Shown here one piece after another: positions 12,448 to 24,100 of a stretch of DNA of 64,000 nt. The translations under genes and the position numbers were made by a program. The stretch lies in contig NC_080569.1 of NCBI RefSeq assembly GCF_030253575.1, positions 1,074,001-1,138,000 of the forward strand, given 5' to 3'. The stretch comes from Rhododendron vialii. Taxonomy: Eukaryota > Streptophyta > Magnoliopsida > Ericales > Ericaceae. Every line of letters starts with the position of its first letter. Position 1 is the first letter of the stretch. The notes beneath the pieces were generated by a model, which saw only the letters and a program-made list of their open reading frames with translations, did no database searches and was not told the origin of the DNA.

Positions 12448-12606
12448 GAGCCTTTAAAGAAGGGATTTCAAGTGAGGTGGCAAAAGGATTTGGAGCTTTT
12501 TGCGTAGTAGGAGTTCGTTAGAAAGAGCCTTTAAAGAAGGGATTTCAAGTGAGGGTGGCAAAAAGGATTTGGAGCTTTTTGCGTAGGAGTTTGTTACAGA
12601 AAGAGC
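12448..12606. repeat. 77-bp tandem duplication upstream of the inhibitor gene
   Basis: Two adjacent copies, 12448-12524 and 12525 to about 12606, share TTTAAAGAAGGGATTTCAAG and GGATTTGGAGCTTTTTGCG with a few single-base indels. They lie 70-225 bp upstream of the start codon, in the promoter or 5' leader. Confidence 0.85.
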
Positions 12607-13776
12607 AAGAGGGTGGTGAGTGCAATAAAGGAAAAGGAGAGAGTAGTATATTGGTGAGCTGAAAGAAGGCTGGGGATAGTGATGATCGATCATGTGAATG
12701 GGCAGTTGGGTTTTCATGAGTTTTCAGGAAAAGAGAGTTCTCCTAGGATTCTTCTTTGTGTGTTGGATTAAATGGGTGCTTCAAGTCTCATGCATATACA
12801 TAAATTACTAAACATCATCTAAATCCTTTATCTTAAATCTTCACCTTACAATAGTCATTAGTTGATTCCAAAAGGGACCCTTTCCGAATCGACTCGAGTA
12901 TTTGAATTACTAACAAAGAGGTGTCAAAGTGCTACATGACGTTAATCGCGCAGATACACATACGAAGTGAAGACAAGAAAAATTCTTTGCTCTAAAATTT
13001 GGTTACAACCTACATAAATCTCTTAATGCCTTTGACATGACACCCTATGAGATGCTCCACGGGTCTCTTATTCGATTGATAAATACATCCTACTTTCCTA
13101 ACCTTTTGTACAGTTAATCCTTTCAAACGGCCAACAAACAAAGCTATGTTGGCTTTACTCTCTTGTCATGTACAAGCACATGAATTGGGTGGATTTTCTC
13201 GAATATGATTCATGCTTGTAGGCAGTAGTTCAAAAATGATCTTGATTTTCTAAATATTTGGAACACGATACTCTCGCCTGAGTTTAATAGCAAAAAACGA
13301 ATTCATGCAATCAACCTCAATTAACTGAGACAAATGACTACTTGGTTTGGTTTATGTTTCATGCCCGTGAGTTCTGGTGTGTGGAGTCTCTGGAGTTTGA
13401 GGCTTTTGGTTCGAGTTGCAGATGCTGGGCCTGCCACACTTTGGTGGGCTTTTATCGAACGATGGAACCTTGTATTATGTATCAGGTTATCAGTCAGCTT
13501 GAGTATCTTTCCTCTAATGTTCCTGAGTAGCACCATGTAGTTAATTTTGAGTAACTTTCAGATATTACCACCCAACACTTAAAAATTTATCAGCAGCCTA
13601 GAAAAACAAACCATTGTTGTTAAAGAAGGGTTAGATTCGCTCACATCTAATTGTTGATTCAATAGAACAAAATGAAACCCAAAATAATAGCTTATTACAG
13701 TATTGTTAAGTTCAACAGTGTCAATAGAGCACACGGAGAATTTGCCAATTGGATGCCAATTAACTCCCTCCTCTCC
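12607..13776. other. intergenic spacer between two minus-strand genes
   Basis: No gene I can support. A 13320-13545 stretch is open in three frames on both strands at once, more likely due to base composition or a captured fragment than a gene. The 3' UTR of the LYR-motif gene should begin below 13777. Confidence 0.4.
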
Positions 13777-16477
13777 TCATGCAGCCTTGTTAAGAATCTC
13801 TTCGGAAGGAATCTCAAGCATCGCTCCTGCATGCTCTTTACCTGGCTTCACCTCTGCGCACAAGGTGAGCAAAAGCAGTAGTAAGTACTAAACCAATAGG
13901 GTATACTGGATTCGAACAACATTATACAAGAAGTAAACTAGCTATACAAAATGGGAGATGACGGATGGGGAAAATTAGGGCTGCAAATGTGCCGAGCCAC
14001 TCGCGAGCGGCTCGAAAAAAGCTCTTTTGAACTCGACTCAGAAGCTAAACAATTGAGCTTGAGCTATATTCGTGATCTTGATTTGTAAACGACCAGAGCC
14101 CAAGCTACCAACAGCTCGGCTCAGATAAGCCTGCGAGCCAACCTTAGGCATACACTGTAAAATATTTTCACAATAAATGTTTACTTTGTGAACTATCAAA
14201 CACAATTGTCATAGGCCATGTGTCAACGCTGGGTGCGCACGCATTTGAGACAAAAAGACAAGATAGTGTTAGGCTTTATAACAAAAGACGGGTGCTGAGC
14301 TCTTCCTAGTCGATGTGGGATAAGTCAGAAGCAAGGTTTCCCAATGAAGGTAAGGTTCCCCAACGAAGTTTTGCATCAGTCCCACATAGAAAAATTCACA
14401 ACTAGTACACAAATGAGAATCCCTTGTAAGTTGTAATTAAAGGACCCAACCACCACACATTGTAGTTTCACAAGTACATTTCGTGTGAATTTGAGCTCTA
14501 ACGAGCCGAGCCCGAGCCACGATAAAAATCTGCGAGCCGACCTCGAGCTGACCCTATTTCTTGCGAGCGAAGCTTGAGCAGTTCAAAGCTCAACTTGGCT
14601 CGGCTCGTTTGTAGCCCTAGGGAATACACAACAAAGTTCTTCTCATGGAAAGTTGGTTCAGTTTCCTACATGAAGATACATAATACGTGCACACCTATAA
14701 CATGCAACTTGAGTTGCAAATACTTAACCAAGAAGATACCATCTAAGATGAAGGGAGCACAGAACATAACACTAAGTCCATCACCTCGTCCTCAATGTTG
14801 GGAACTCATGCAGATGTTAAATTTATTCTTTGATCTCCTATCATTTTCTTTTACTTTAGTAAATCTCTTACATAAACAATGATCCAAACACACTCTTAGG
14901 TTCATAACTTGACGCTGTTGGTCTTGTCTCTAAAACACCAAGCAAAAGAGACCATGAACTATTTGTAGTGCAGGATGCAGTTATCCATACATTCAGCTTA
15001 ACAAAAGCAGGAAACCAATTATGATCTCGAGGGTAGAGGTTAGACTCTTACATCTTGGGAAAAGATCTCAACCCTCAAGGCTTAACTTGTCCCATCCTTA
15101 GTTTGAAAGAAAGAACAGTAATTACATTTGTGTCTTCTAGATTTTAAGTGAGGAATATTCTCTACAAGCTTTTTAATGTTTCGTTTTGTCTACCCTATAA
15201 GGAGTGAAACCCGTCTTCTCCATGATATCTCTTGAAGAGCTCAGTGTCTGTGATTGACAAAGGATTCTTCATTTGAAAGCCCTCAAAGATGTGTAAATAT
15301 AGGAGGAGCCAGCACAGAGCAAACTTGGATAAAAATGCCCTCTTTCTTCTCCTTTGGGTGATCATACTCTGAGATTTCTCTCCCGAGAAGGGGTTTGCTA
15401 TTCTCCTTCAGATAACTACTAACTTTTGTACTTCCCACCCACTCCTCACCATCCAAAACCTTGATCAAAGTTTCACACACGACTCTGTCTCCCTTGGTTG
15501 CCTTGCACAGTTTGTGAACCCTCCTGTCCCTCCTCCCCACCCTCAACCCGTCTCAGCTTACACCAATCAATCCCTACTTCTGGTAGTTAGATTTGACAAA
15601 GGCTGGTCACAAGATCAAATATTCAGAGTCATACAACCCATAAAAACAAATTTGAGTCAGCAAAGAAACGAAGCAAGAGTTATTGATCTTTTATTTCTCT
15701 CTCAATACACTCACATACGTATGGATGTATGCATCCAGGAATTTAGTAAGCATAAGTTGATAGTTACTAAGCATAAGTACTGTTGCAACTACCTATAAGT
15801 TGAGAGAGTTCATTAAAGAAGCGTTCTGCAAAGTGATCATCACGCTTCTTTCAGAATTTTCAAACATTCCAGGTCACATACTGTACCACACAGTACACCT
15901 AAACTATGCAATGTGACCATTCATTACAGTTTCTTATACATTCACCATCATCGACATGTCACATGTAGAGGGTGAAATCACCATTGGAAGTCTTGTATGC
16001 CCATTGGATGTATTTCTCTCTCTCTCTCTTCCCTCCGTTTCTCTCAATTTAAGAATTCCTGTAGACCAACACCCATTCCTTTAAACAAAAAACACCTACC
16101 AAAATAATTGCATTCTTATGTCTAGAAAACAAGACGATATCCAAGAACCTAAGAATTTGCACATTTACACAAACACAAGGTGTGCAGAACTAGTAACAAC
16201 TGTGAGAGAAGTGGATTGTAAACTAACCGTAACCGCCGGAGGGGTTGAGTTTGGCCTGGACAATGGTGGTGGAAATGAAATCAGAAGCCTCACGAGCCTC
16301 AGCGAGGAGTCTCTGGATCTCGGTTTCGGAGCTGACGTGGCGGTTCTCCTCGAATTTCTTCCTCACCTCCGCCGCCGACTCCCTCAACATCAAGTGGTCC
16401 CCTGCGAACGTTTTTCGAGTCGCTCTTAGCACCGCTCTGTACGCCATCAACGCCTCCCCTGCTCCCCTTCCCCCCAT
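13777..16477 (-). CDS. MZM1: LYR-motif mitochondrial protein, MZM1/LYRM7 type (complex III assembly factor)
   Basis: Two exons: 16228-16477 and 13777-13853, with a GT-AG intron of 2,374 bp (exon junction inside a Glu codon). They give 108 residues. The N-terminal helix carries the LYR-type motif as AYR (residues 12-14) followed by the conserved downstream Phe (F24 in RKTFAGD). Then come a second helix with [11 protein letters not shown], a third with [11 protein letters not shown] and IVQAKLN, and the C-terminal [14 protein letters not shown] typical of plant homologues annotated 'mitochondrial zinc maintenance protein 1'. Family role: chaperoning the Rieske Fe-S subunit into complex III in the matrix. 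I start at 16477 because homologues start there; an in-frame ATG 33 bases upstream would only add a charged, unconserved leader. It is head-to-head with the SR gene 1.7 kb away. Confidence 0.93.
13977..14618. mobile_element. nonautonomous element in the MZM1 intron, ends rich in GAGCCGAGC
   Basis: The left end AGGGCTGCAAATG is matched by the inverted right end AGGGCTACAAACGAGCCGAG. Both subterminal zones are dense in GCTCG/CGAGC repeats (14000-14150 and 14495-14605). About 642 bp, in the intron. I see no exact target duplication. Confidence 0.6.
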
Positions 16478-18184
16478 CTCTCTCTCTCTGTGCCACTCTT
16501 CAGTCTTCACAGCAGCTCCGAAGGGGCAGTGCTTTCTTCAACTGCGGTGCATCTGCTTTCCGCATCCTCACGACGTCGTTCTAAAGTCAACCAGTTACTC
16601 TCTCTTCCAGTTAAGCCCCTTAATTTCAGTTATGCACCAGTTAAGCCCCTTAATTTCAGTTATGCACCAATTTTACTCCCTACAGTTTTATTACTTCAAC
16701 CTCTCTCAAAAAATTAATTATTAGTCTTTTCTAATATAATACTCCATGAAATATAGTATATCTTACTAATATATTCGATTAGTTTTATTAATTAAAATTT
16801 AAAAAATCATAAAAATATCTATAAATTGTAAAACACAAGATTTTTTTGCAGGTACAAATGTAAAAATTGTCATTTATTGTGGGAAAGAGAAGTAATATAT
16901 AATTTTCCCGACAAAGTGCTCACCCATTTTTATATTCTAATACAGTTTCTATTTTTACAGTAATAATCGAAAATTATAGTTATAGATCTCTTGCACATGT
17001 TAATAGTACATAAAGAGAAAGAAAAGTGCAATCTTATCTAATTTTTTCAAGTATTTTATTTCCTTTCCATGAATGAACTAGATGAGTAGCAAAGGAGTTT
17101 GAATAAGAACTGATTTTGTAGAGTTTGAATAAGAACTGATTTTGTAGAAGTTTGAGAAAAGAACGCTTAGTCTGTGATTATTTCTCTATTTGTTAAATTT
17201 GCAAACGAGGACTCATAAAATATATTTTTAATAATAACTATACGATATAATTTTTTAAATTAAGAACATTAATTGATATAGTAGGAGTAACTTCTAGTTA
17301 AAAAATATCAGTAATTCATTTTTTGACAATAATACCCCTTATTTAAATTTATACGGAGCATACGGACTCGCAGTGCATTAGCAGGGATTCCGAGAAGGCT
17401 GCCAGACACCCATTGTCAAGTAGAGTGCCAAGCGAGATTCGATCGTTCATATCAGTACGGACAATTTGTATCAAATGTGAAGCGGGAGGGAGAGTGAATA
17501 CAAGATAAGTACGACGTATTACACGCTCTCTTACCCTGTCATATTTATGCTTTGTTTGGATTGATGTTTGAAATTTTTTTTGAAAAATAGTAGGGGTAAT
17601 AAGTGAAGAGAGATAGAGAGAGAAATGTTGGGAGTAGGAGGAATCTAAAGGGAATTTTAAAAAAAATGCTTTTTGAATCCAAAGAGAACCGGGCATTAGT
17701 TATTTACCACCGTGCCCTCTCACCAATCTCAAAACCCTAATCTTTGCTACAAGTCTCCGTCTCTGTGCATTCTGCCCGATTTCAGATAATTCTAGGGTAA
17801 TTTCTCTCTCTCTCTCTGCACGCTAAAATCCATCAAGAGCAGAACTTTGTTGGTCATATTCTCGCTCGACGCTTGTAGCTGTGTTTTATTTGTGTATATA
17901 TCTATCCCTGTTGAATATCCTAAGGTGGAGTCCTTGTTATGTTTTTCCAATCTTTTACCCTAGTATTTCGGCAATCGTGATAGCTTTCCTGTAAAAGGGT
18001 TCTCTTTCAAAGGATTTATTGTCAGGCGTTCAATATTTCTTTCTCGAGACTACTTCCGTCACTGGGTTGTTTTTAGGGGTTTTGTTTTCATCGCTTGGTA
18101 GTACTAGACCTCACTTTTATTTTCTCCGTTCTTACATTCCCCTGGTTCAGTTATGTTTTGATAATTAGTGGTATTGGCTTTCAG
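16478..18184. promoter_or_regulatory. bidirectional promoter region between MZM1 and the SR gene
   Basis: Holds both upstream regions. A 16610-16675 segment contains an exact tandem repeat of CAGTTAAGCCCCTTAATTTC (about 33-bp period). A foldback MITE lies at 17549-17692. On the SR side a 5' UTR exon likely ends near 17796 (GG/GTAATT donor) and the UTR intron ends in TTTCAG at 18184, six bases before the ATG. A (TC)n tract starts at 17804, inside that intron. Confidence 0.5.
17549..17692. mobile_element. short foldback MITE
   Basis: TTTGTTTGGATT at the left is matched by inverted AATCCAAAGAGAACC at the right, with an interior AATAGTAGGGGTAATAAGTG. The same left end starts again at about 63953 and runs off the window, so the family is repeated. 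Confidence 0.5.
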
Positions 18185-18189
18185 GAACA

Positions 18190-21100
18190 ATGAGTCGCTC
18201 GAGTAGAACACTCTATGTTGGCAATCTTCCCGGTGATATTCGCGAAAGGGAAGTAGAAGATATCTTTTACAAGGTAATGTCCCCTTTCCGCTGCAATACT
18301 TATGCAATTTGAAGGGATTATGGCATGGTTTATTTTTGGTTCTCCTTTAATCTCACGACGAGAACATATTACTATTAGCACTGCAAGGATACTAGTCATG
18401 CTAAACGAGTATAATGCCTTAGCTTATTTTGGTATGTCAATTTAGCTGCGGTGCACAAAATTATTAGTATCTGATCTTTAACTTTTGGCGTACTTAGAAT
18501 ATTCATTAGTTAAGAACTTGTATATTTAAAGGTGAAGTCAACGCTTTAGCAAGGTTGGTTTCGTTTGCAATACTATGTTTAAGGGTTGCAGATAACTTGA
18601 GTTTTTTATTTTGAATCACGCCTTTATGTGGATGACGTTCAGTGTATAACTTGTGTTCGTGTTGCAGTATGGACCAATTGCCCACATTGATTTGAAGATC
18701 CCGCCAAGGCCCCCTGGTTATGCCTTTGTCGAGGTGAGATTGTTGCCTCTTTCAGCGCACTCTATTTTTCAATTTATACAATTTTCTACTAAGTTTTAAA
18801 TTTTTTTTAATTACAGTTTGAAGAGGCTCGTGATGCTGAAGATGCTATTCGTGGTCGTGATGGTTATGATTTTGAGGGGCATCGGCTGCGGGTTTCTCAT
18901 GCATCCTACATATCTTTCTATTTCCTTTTTCTATGTAGGTTCTGCTTACTTGTTAGTGGCTGAGAGACTTACACAGATCTCTTGATGTTCATAAAGGTAG
19001 AGCTTGCACATGGAGGGCGCGGAAATTCGTCAGCTGTCGATCGTTACAGTGGTTATAAGAAAGGAGGAGGAGGAGGAGGAGGAGGAGGTGGTGGGCGTGG
19101 TGGAGTGTCTAGGCGCTCTGAATATCGAGGTTTGCATTTTGTTTTGCATGCCTGGATGCTTTTTTTTTTTTTTTTTGCAGCTTCATTTTCTATATCAAAA
19201 CGCACGTGTTCTTGAATTGTAACATGTATCGTGTATCATTCCTTTTTTATCCTGTATAATGTTGGTTATTGTCAGATATATTAGTGAAAATGTCTATGGG
19301 TGAGAAGTTACAATCAGAGATTCAATGACTTGCAACTGTAGAGTACTACATCAGACACCCAAAGTACTAAATCATATACCCAATGGCAAAGAATCTAACG
19401 TGCATTGGGCATTAGCAACTTCGGTTGCACAATCCGTCTAAGGAGGCAAGTTGGCACGTGGATTGCGAATTGGAATAGGAAACGCCTCATATTTGCTGTT
19501 TGGTTTAGGCCAGTGTTTTAAATGGAGAAAGGCGCACCGAGGCGCAACGATCCCTTGGGGCTTTAGCGCGGCGCGCGCTTTATTGACGCGAAGTGCAAAA
19601 AAAAAAAAAAAATTCTACGCAAGGCAAATTTTATTAGAACAAGTTTTCAATACAAATAAACACTTGTAAAACTTTCAAATGTCATAAAACATAATATGTC
19701 AATGGTTAAACGAAAGTACCAAACACTAAACATAACATATCATCCATGAAAAGCTAACATAATAATGTTTAGCCTTAGAGACATAACAAAAGGATTAAAG
19801 ACAATAAAATCTAGAGGCATGCATAGGCATTACTAGAATTTTCAGATGTCATCTACAAATAACAAGTACAAATAAATACAACAAACTGAGCAAATACTTT
19901 AAACAAAGCTGGAAATGAAAAAAAAAAAAACAGGTGAAAAAAAAAGAAAAAAAAAGCAAAGGGGGTCCTACTACTAGAAAAAAAGAAAAAGAAAAAGAAA
20001 AAGAAATTGGGGGTTGTGACTGGAAAAAAAAGAAAAAAGAAAAGGGGGGTCCTGGACAATCGGTGAAAATAGAAAGAAAATGAGGAGGAAGAAGAAGGTG
20101 AGAGGAGGAGGAGGAGGAGGAAGCAAACGTGAGATGGTGAGAAGAGGAGGAGGAAGAGGAGGAGGAAGAAGAAGTTGTTACTTGGAGTCGACAATCAGAG
20201 AGGGAGAGGGAGACCAGAGAAGAAGAAGCTGGGTCCGATCGTCCGAGACTCTGAATCGTCGAAGAGGTTGTTGCTCGATCTGGTTTGTCGATCAAATAGG
20301 GTTCCCATCGATTTAAAGGAAGAAATTATTCAGTGCATCGCGAACGTAAGACTGATTTTTACCTCATAGCAAAAGGCGCGCGCCTCAGCTATAGCGCGCG
20401 ATTCAGCGCCTTGCGCTATAGCGCGCGATTCAGCGCCTTTCTTGCGCCTTTGTGTTCTGCACTATAGCCCATAGTTCCGAAGCGCAATCCTTGCGCTGCG
20501 CCTCGCGTTATAGTGCGTGCTTCTCGCGCTTTTTAAATCACTGGTTTAGGCATATTCGTGGATTGAGAAATGGATATTTTAGCCAGCTGTAAGAAGCTAC
20601 TTGTTCTTAAGGGAGCAGCTCAAACCAGAGCACTTCCGTGTGCAGCCCTCAGAAATCTGAGGCAAATGCCTGTCCAGAGAGTTGAAGCAAATGACACAGC
20701 CAAGTATCTAACAAATAAGAAATTGGGAAGAAAACATTATAATGTTTGAAGCTATATAGCTTCCATGCCAATGTTGGAAATTAGAAAAAGCATGACAGGC
20801 CACTCTTATTTATATTTGGTTGATTCAGTATTGAAAATATTCAACAGGTCTTGAATTTTAGTCTCCATGTGATTATTTTCTCGAAACATGGTTAGTGTCC
20901 ATTCGATGAGTTTCAACCATGGCGATTAACAATGAAGAAAGTTGTTAATACTGCCAAAGGCGGAGTCGAAGGGAGAAATTCATTGAACATGCTATACAGG
21001 TTGAATTGCAGACTGTCCAATGCTGAAATGTCATACGATTTGAGTTATTTAAACGTTATGCTGTACATGTTTTTTCCATAGGACAGATAATCACATGATG

Positions 21101-24100
21101 TGCGACTTTGACAACGTTGCAGCAAATTGATATTTTGGTTTCATTTGAACTATCACCAAATTCATTTTTTTGGTTGACCAGTGTTAGTCACCGGATTGCC
21201 TAGCTCTGCTTCATGGCAAGACCTTAAGGTTAGCATGATCTTTAAGAATGCCCTATTTATGTGCATACAGACAGAAAATAGCGCACTCTTCTCATTTTTT
21301 GAAGTCTATAATACTTAGGTCTGCTTTAATAAACTCTTATGTGATGTGTTTTCATGCAGGATCACATGCGTCGGGCAGGGGATGTCTGCTTCTCCCAAGT
21401 TTTTCGTGATGCAACTGGTATGATGTGTTCAAGTCAAATTGTTCTGTTTATGTTATGTACTCACATTATAATGGTAGTTAGAGGTCATGTTCTCTAGAAG
21501 GAGTCTGTCATGTGCTCTAGGAGTCTTACTTTTGGAGGATTTGTGTAGGACAAGCCTGTCAAATAAAATTTGTTAAAAGGAATTGTGTTCGTTGGAAGTT
21601 CTAAGATAGTATTGATTATGAATTGCTTGAAATATGTTGTTTTGTTGTTCCTTAAATATGTTAGCCAAACCAGAAAGAATAGAAGAAAGCACCAAGTTGA
21701 GGGTTCTAATGGATTGTCTGCTGTGCTCTGTAGTTAAAGAAACAGTATTAGTTTGCTAGTGAAACAGCTAGTATCTTGAGGCTTGGAGAGCTAGTGAAAG
21801 ATTTTGGATGTTTGCTATTCTTCTGCATCCTCTTCTTTTCTATTCCCATCTTCTTCTTGTTCAGCTTGTTGGATCTTAGCAAACATGCCAAACACCCCCT
21901 CCCCCCTTCTCTTTCCCCCTCTTTTCCAGTGCTCCGGGTTCTTTTTCTTCTCTTCTTCTTTTTTCTCTGTTTCAGTCTCATCTTATAATCGACTTCTTCT
22001 CCTTTTGCATATGCATCATGTGTATTCAGAAACTAGTGAATATTGATGTGCGTCATTCAAATTTCCAAAACAGATATTAATGCTAAGATGTGGAATTGTG
22101 GATATTTGTGATGCAACCGTATTGATAATGATGTTCAGACGAGTATGTATTTGCTCTACAAGCGGTTGAAGTAATGTGACAATTGTATTTCTCGTTTCTC
22201 TAAAGAATTAAAACTTCTTCTCTGTTGAAGGTTGTTTCCATTTCTACATGATTCTTGTTGTCCGGGGATTCTTTTTCCTAAGAATATTTGAACATTACAG
22301 ATTGGCCTGTCTGTCTTCTATCTCTGCGAACAGAGTCTTATATTGTATGTTATGGCTGTCTTGCAGGCACAAAGGGGATTGTGGACTATACTAGCTATGA
22401 TGACATGAAATATGCAGTAAGTTCACATTTCAAGTTAATATGTCTCAGTTACCATGAAATGCCAATCGTTAGCTAGATATGTTGAAGGGACCTTTTATTT
22501 TCCTATCTGCAGATTAGGAAACTCGACGACTCTGAGTTTCGGAATGCTTTTTCTGATGGAATAGTTCGTGTATGATTTTAGCCTTCTATTGTGTATTTGA
22601 TGAGTACGGTTTTTTACTTAGATACTTCAATGTCAATGTGTTACTCACCATACCTTATTTTGTTTGGCGTTCCATCAGGTGAGAGAATATAAATCAAGTC
22701 GAAGTCGAAGCCGGAGCCAGAGCCGGAGCTATTCTAGGAGCCGTAGTCCTTCTGACTCGAAAGGCAGGAGCTACAGTCGAAGCAGGAGTAGGAGCAGGAG
22801 GTTGGTTGATGCCTATTTGTATTTTTTGTTCTCATGTATGGCGTGTTTTTTATTTCTTAACATGTGGAATCGTCATGCAGCAAGTCTCCCAAAGCCAAAT
22901 CTTCTCGTCGCTCGCCTTCTAGATCTCGTTCACGATCTGCTTCTCCTCACGCTCGTTCTGGATCAAAGCTGCGCTCTCAGTCGAGGTATACATATCACTT
23001 TGAGAAGTCAAAGCATAAGAATTCTGAACTCTAGTCTATCATTTTAAATGGTTATTGGTATATTTAGGTATACATTTACATGGACCTTTCCTAAGGTTTC
23101 TGATAAAACTCTGAAACTCCATGTGATTTCTGAAATATTACAGTGACACTGTCAGAGTGTCAGTTGTTGGCTAACTGTAACTTCATGGAATTATGCTGAC
23201 TATTTGTGCTCCTTCAAACCATATTTTCATAACACCCAGACCCATTTTTGATCCTCCCAGTTCTATATTCTGTAATCAAGCTATGTTAGCTAATCAAATA
23301 TACACATCTCTACCCGTTACTTGATAACATCACTGCTATTATAACAAACTAGTAGTACAAATACCACACCCTAGTATACACACAGGAACACCTGAACTTA
23401 TTAAGAGGACAATCATTTCGGCAATATACATCATGTCGGAGTTGAGAAAACAATTTGAATGGAATTTGAATTTACCATAAAGTAGTTTGGAGTCCAACTT
23501 TGTCTTGGACATCGTTAACAAGAAAGGCTATGTGTTGATTTTGATTCATGCTTTTGAGTTTCTGATGTCACAATTGGCTCCATCTGTACCTGTGGATAAT
23601 TTTGGACGGATCTCCCTGTATATATCATTTGTTAATGTAACTACATATGTTGGTGAGAGGACATGTACTGCTCTTTTAAGTGGAGTGGGAGCTTTTGTAA
23701 TGGCTGCAATCATCTAGGGCTCATAGGAATCCTTCTCAAAACACTGAAATATGTTCAAATGGTTTCCTGGGTGAGTGGAGCTCCTATCATCCAATACTAC
23801 ATGGCATGAGAGGGGGAACGCAATGTACGAAAGCTAATTGAACAAACACTGGCTGTTTTTGGACGATCAAAAGGTGGATTCCAGCATGAAGAGAGTCGAT
23901 AAGATGATATCGTTGTTACCTTTGTTGGTTATAGATTCTTATTCGCAAGTTGAAATTATGGTGGCCTTTGTTCCGGCTAATTATGCAGCTTACTCTTGTT
24001 AAATAGCTTGATATATAGGTTGTCGAGCCTATTTCTTAACAGTTTAAGCTTTTGGTACAATCAGTTATACAACTTATACTTGGCATGAGAGCTGAGGGTG

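Noticed and set aside
12454-12717. 87-codon open frame upstream of the inhibitor gene
   Set aside because: Lies across the 77-bp tandem duplication in the promoter/leader, and the repeated part reads the same peptide twice in shifted form. No domain.
13320-13545. Overlapping open frames on both strands near 13.4 kb
   Set aside because: All three frames are open through the same stretch with no recognised domain or splice context; most likely chance.
14574-15798. Open frames of about 90-100 codons inside the MZM1 intron
   Set aside because: No domain or splice context; they lie in intronic AT-rich sequence or the transposon end.
19849-20316. Open frames of up to 148 codons in SR intron 4
   Set aside because: Low-complexity Ser/Phe or Gly/Arg frames produced by the purine tract of the hAT-like element.
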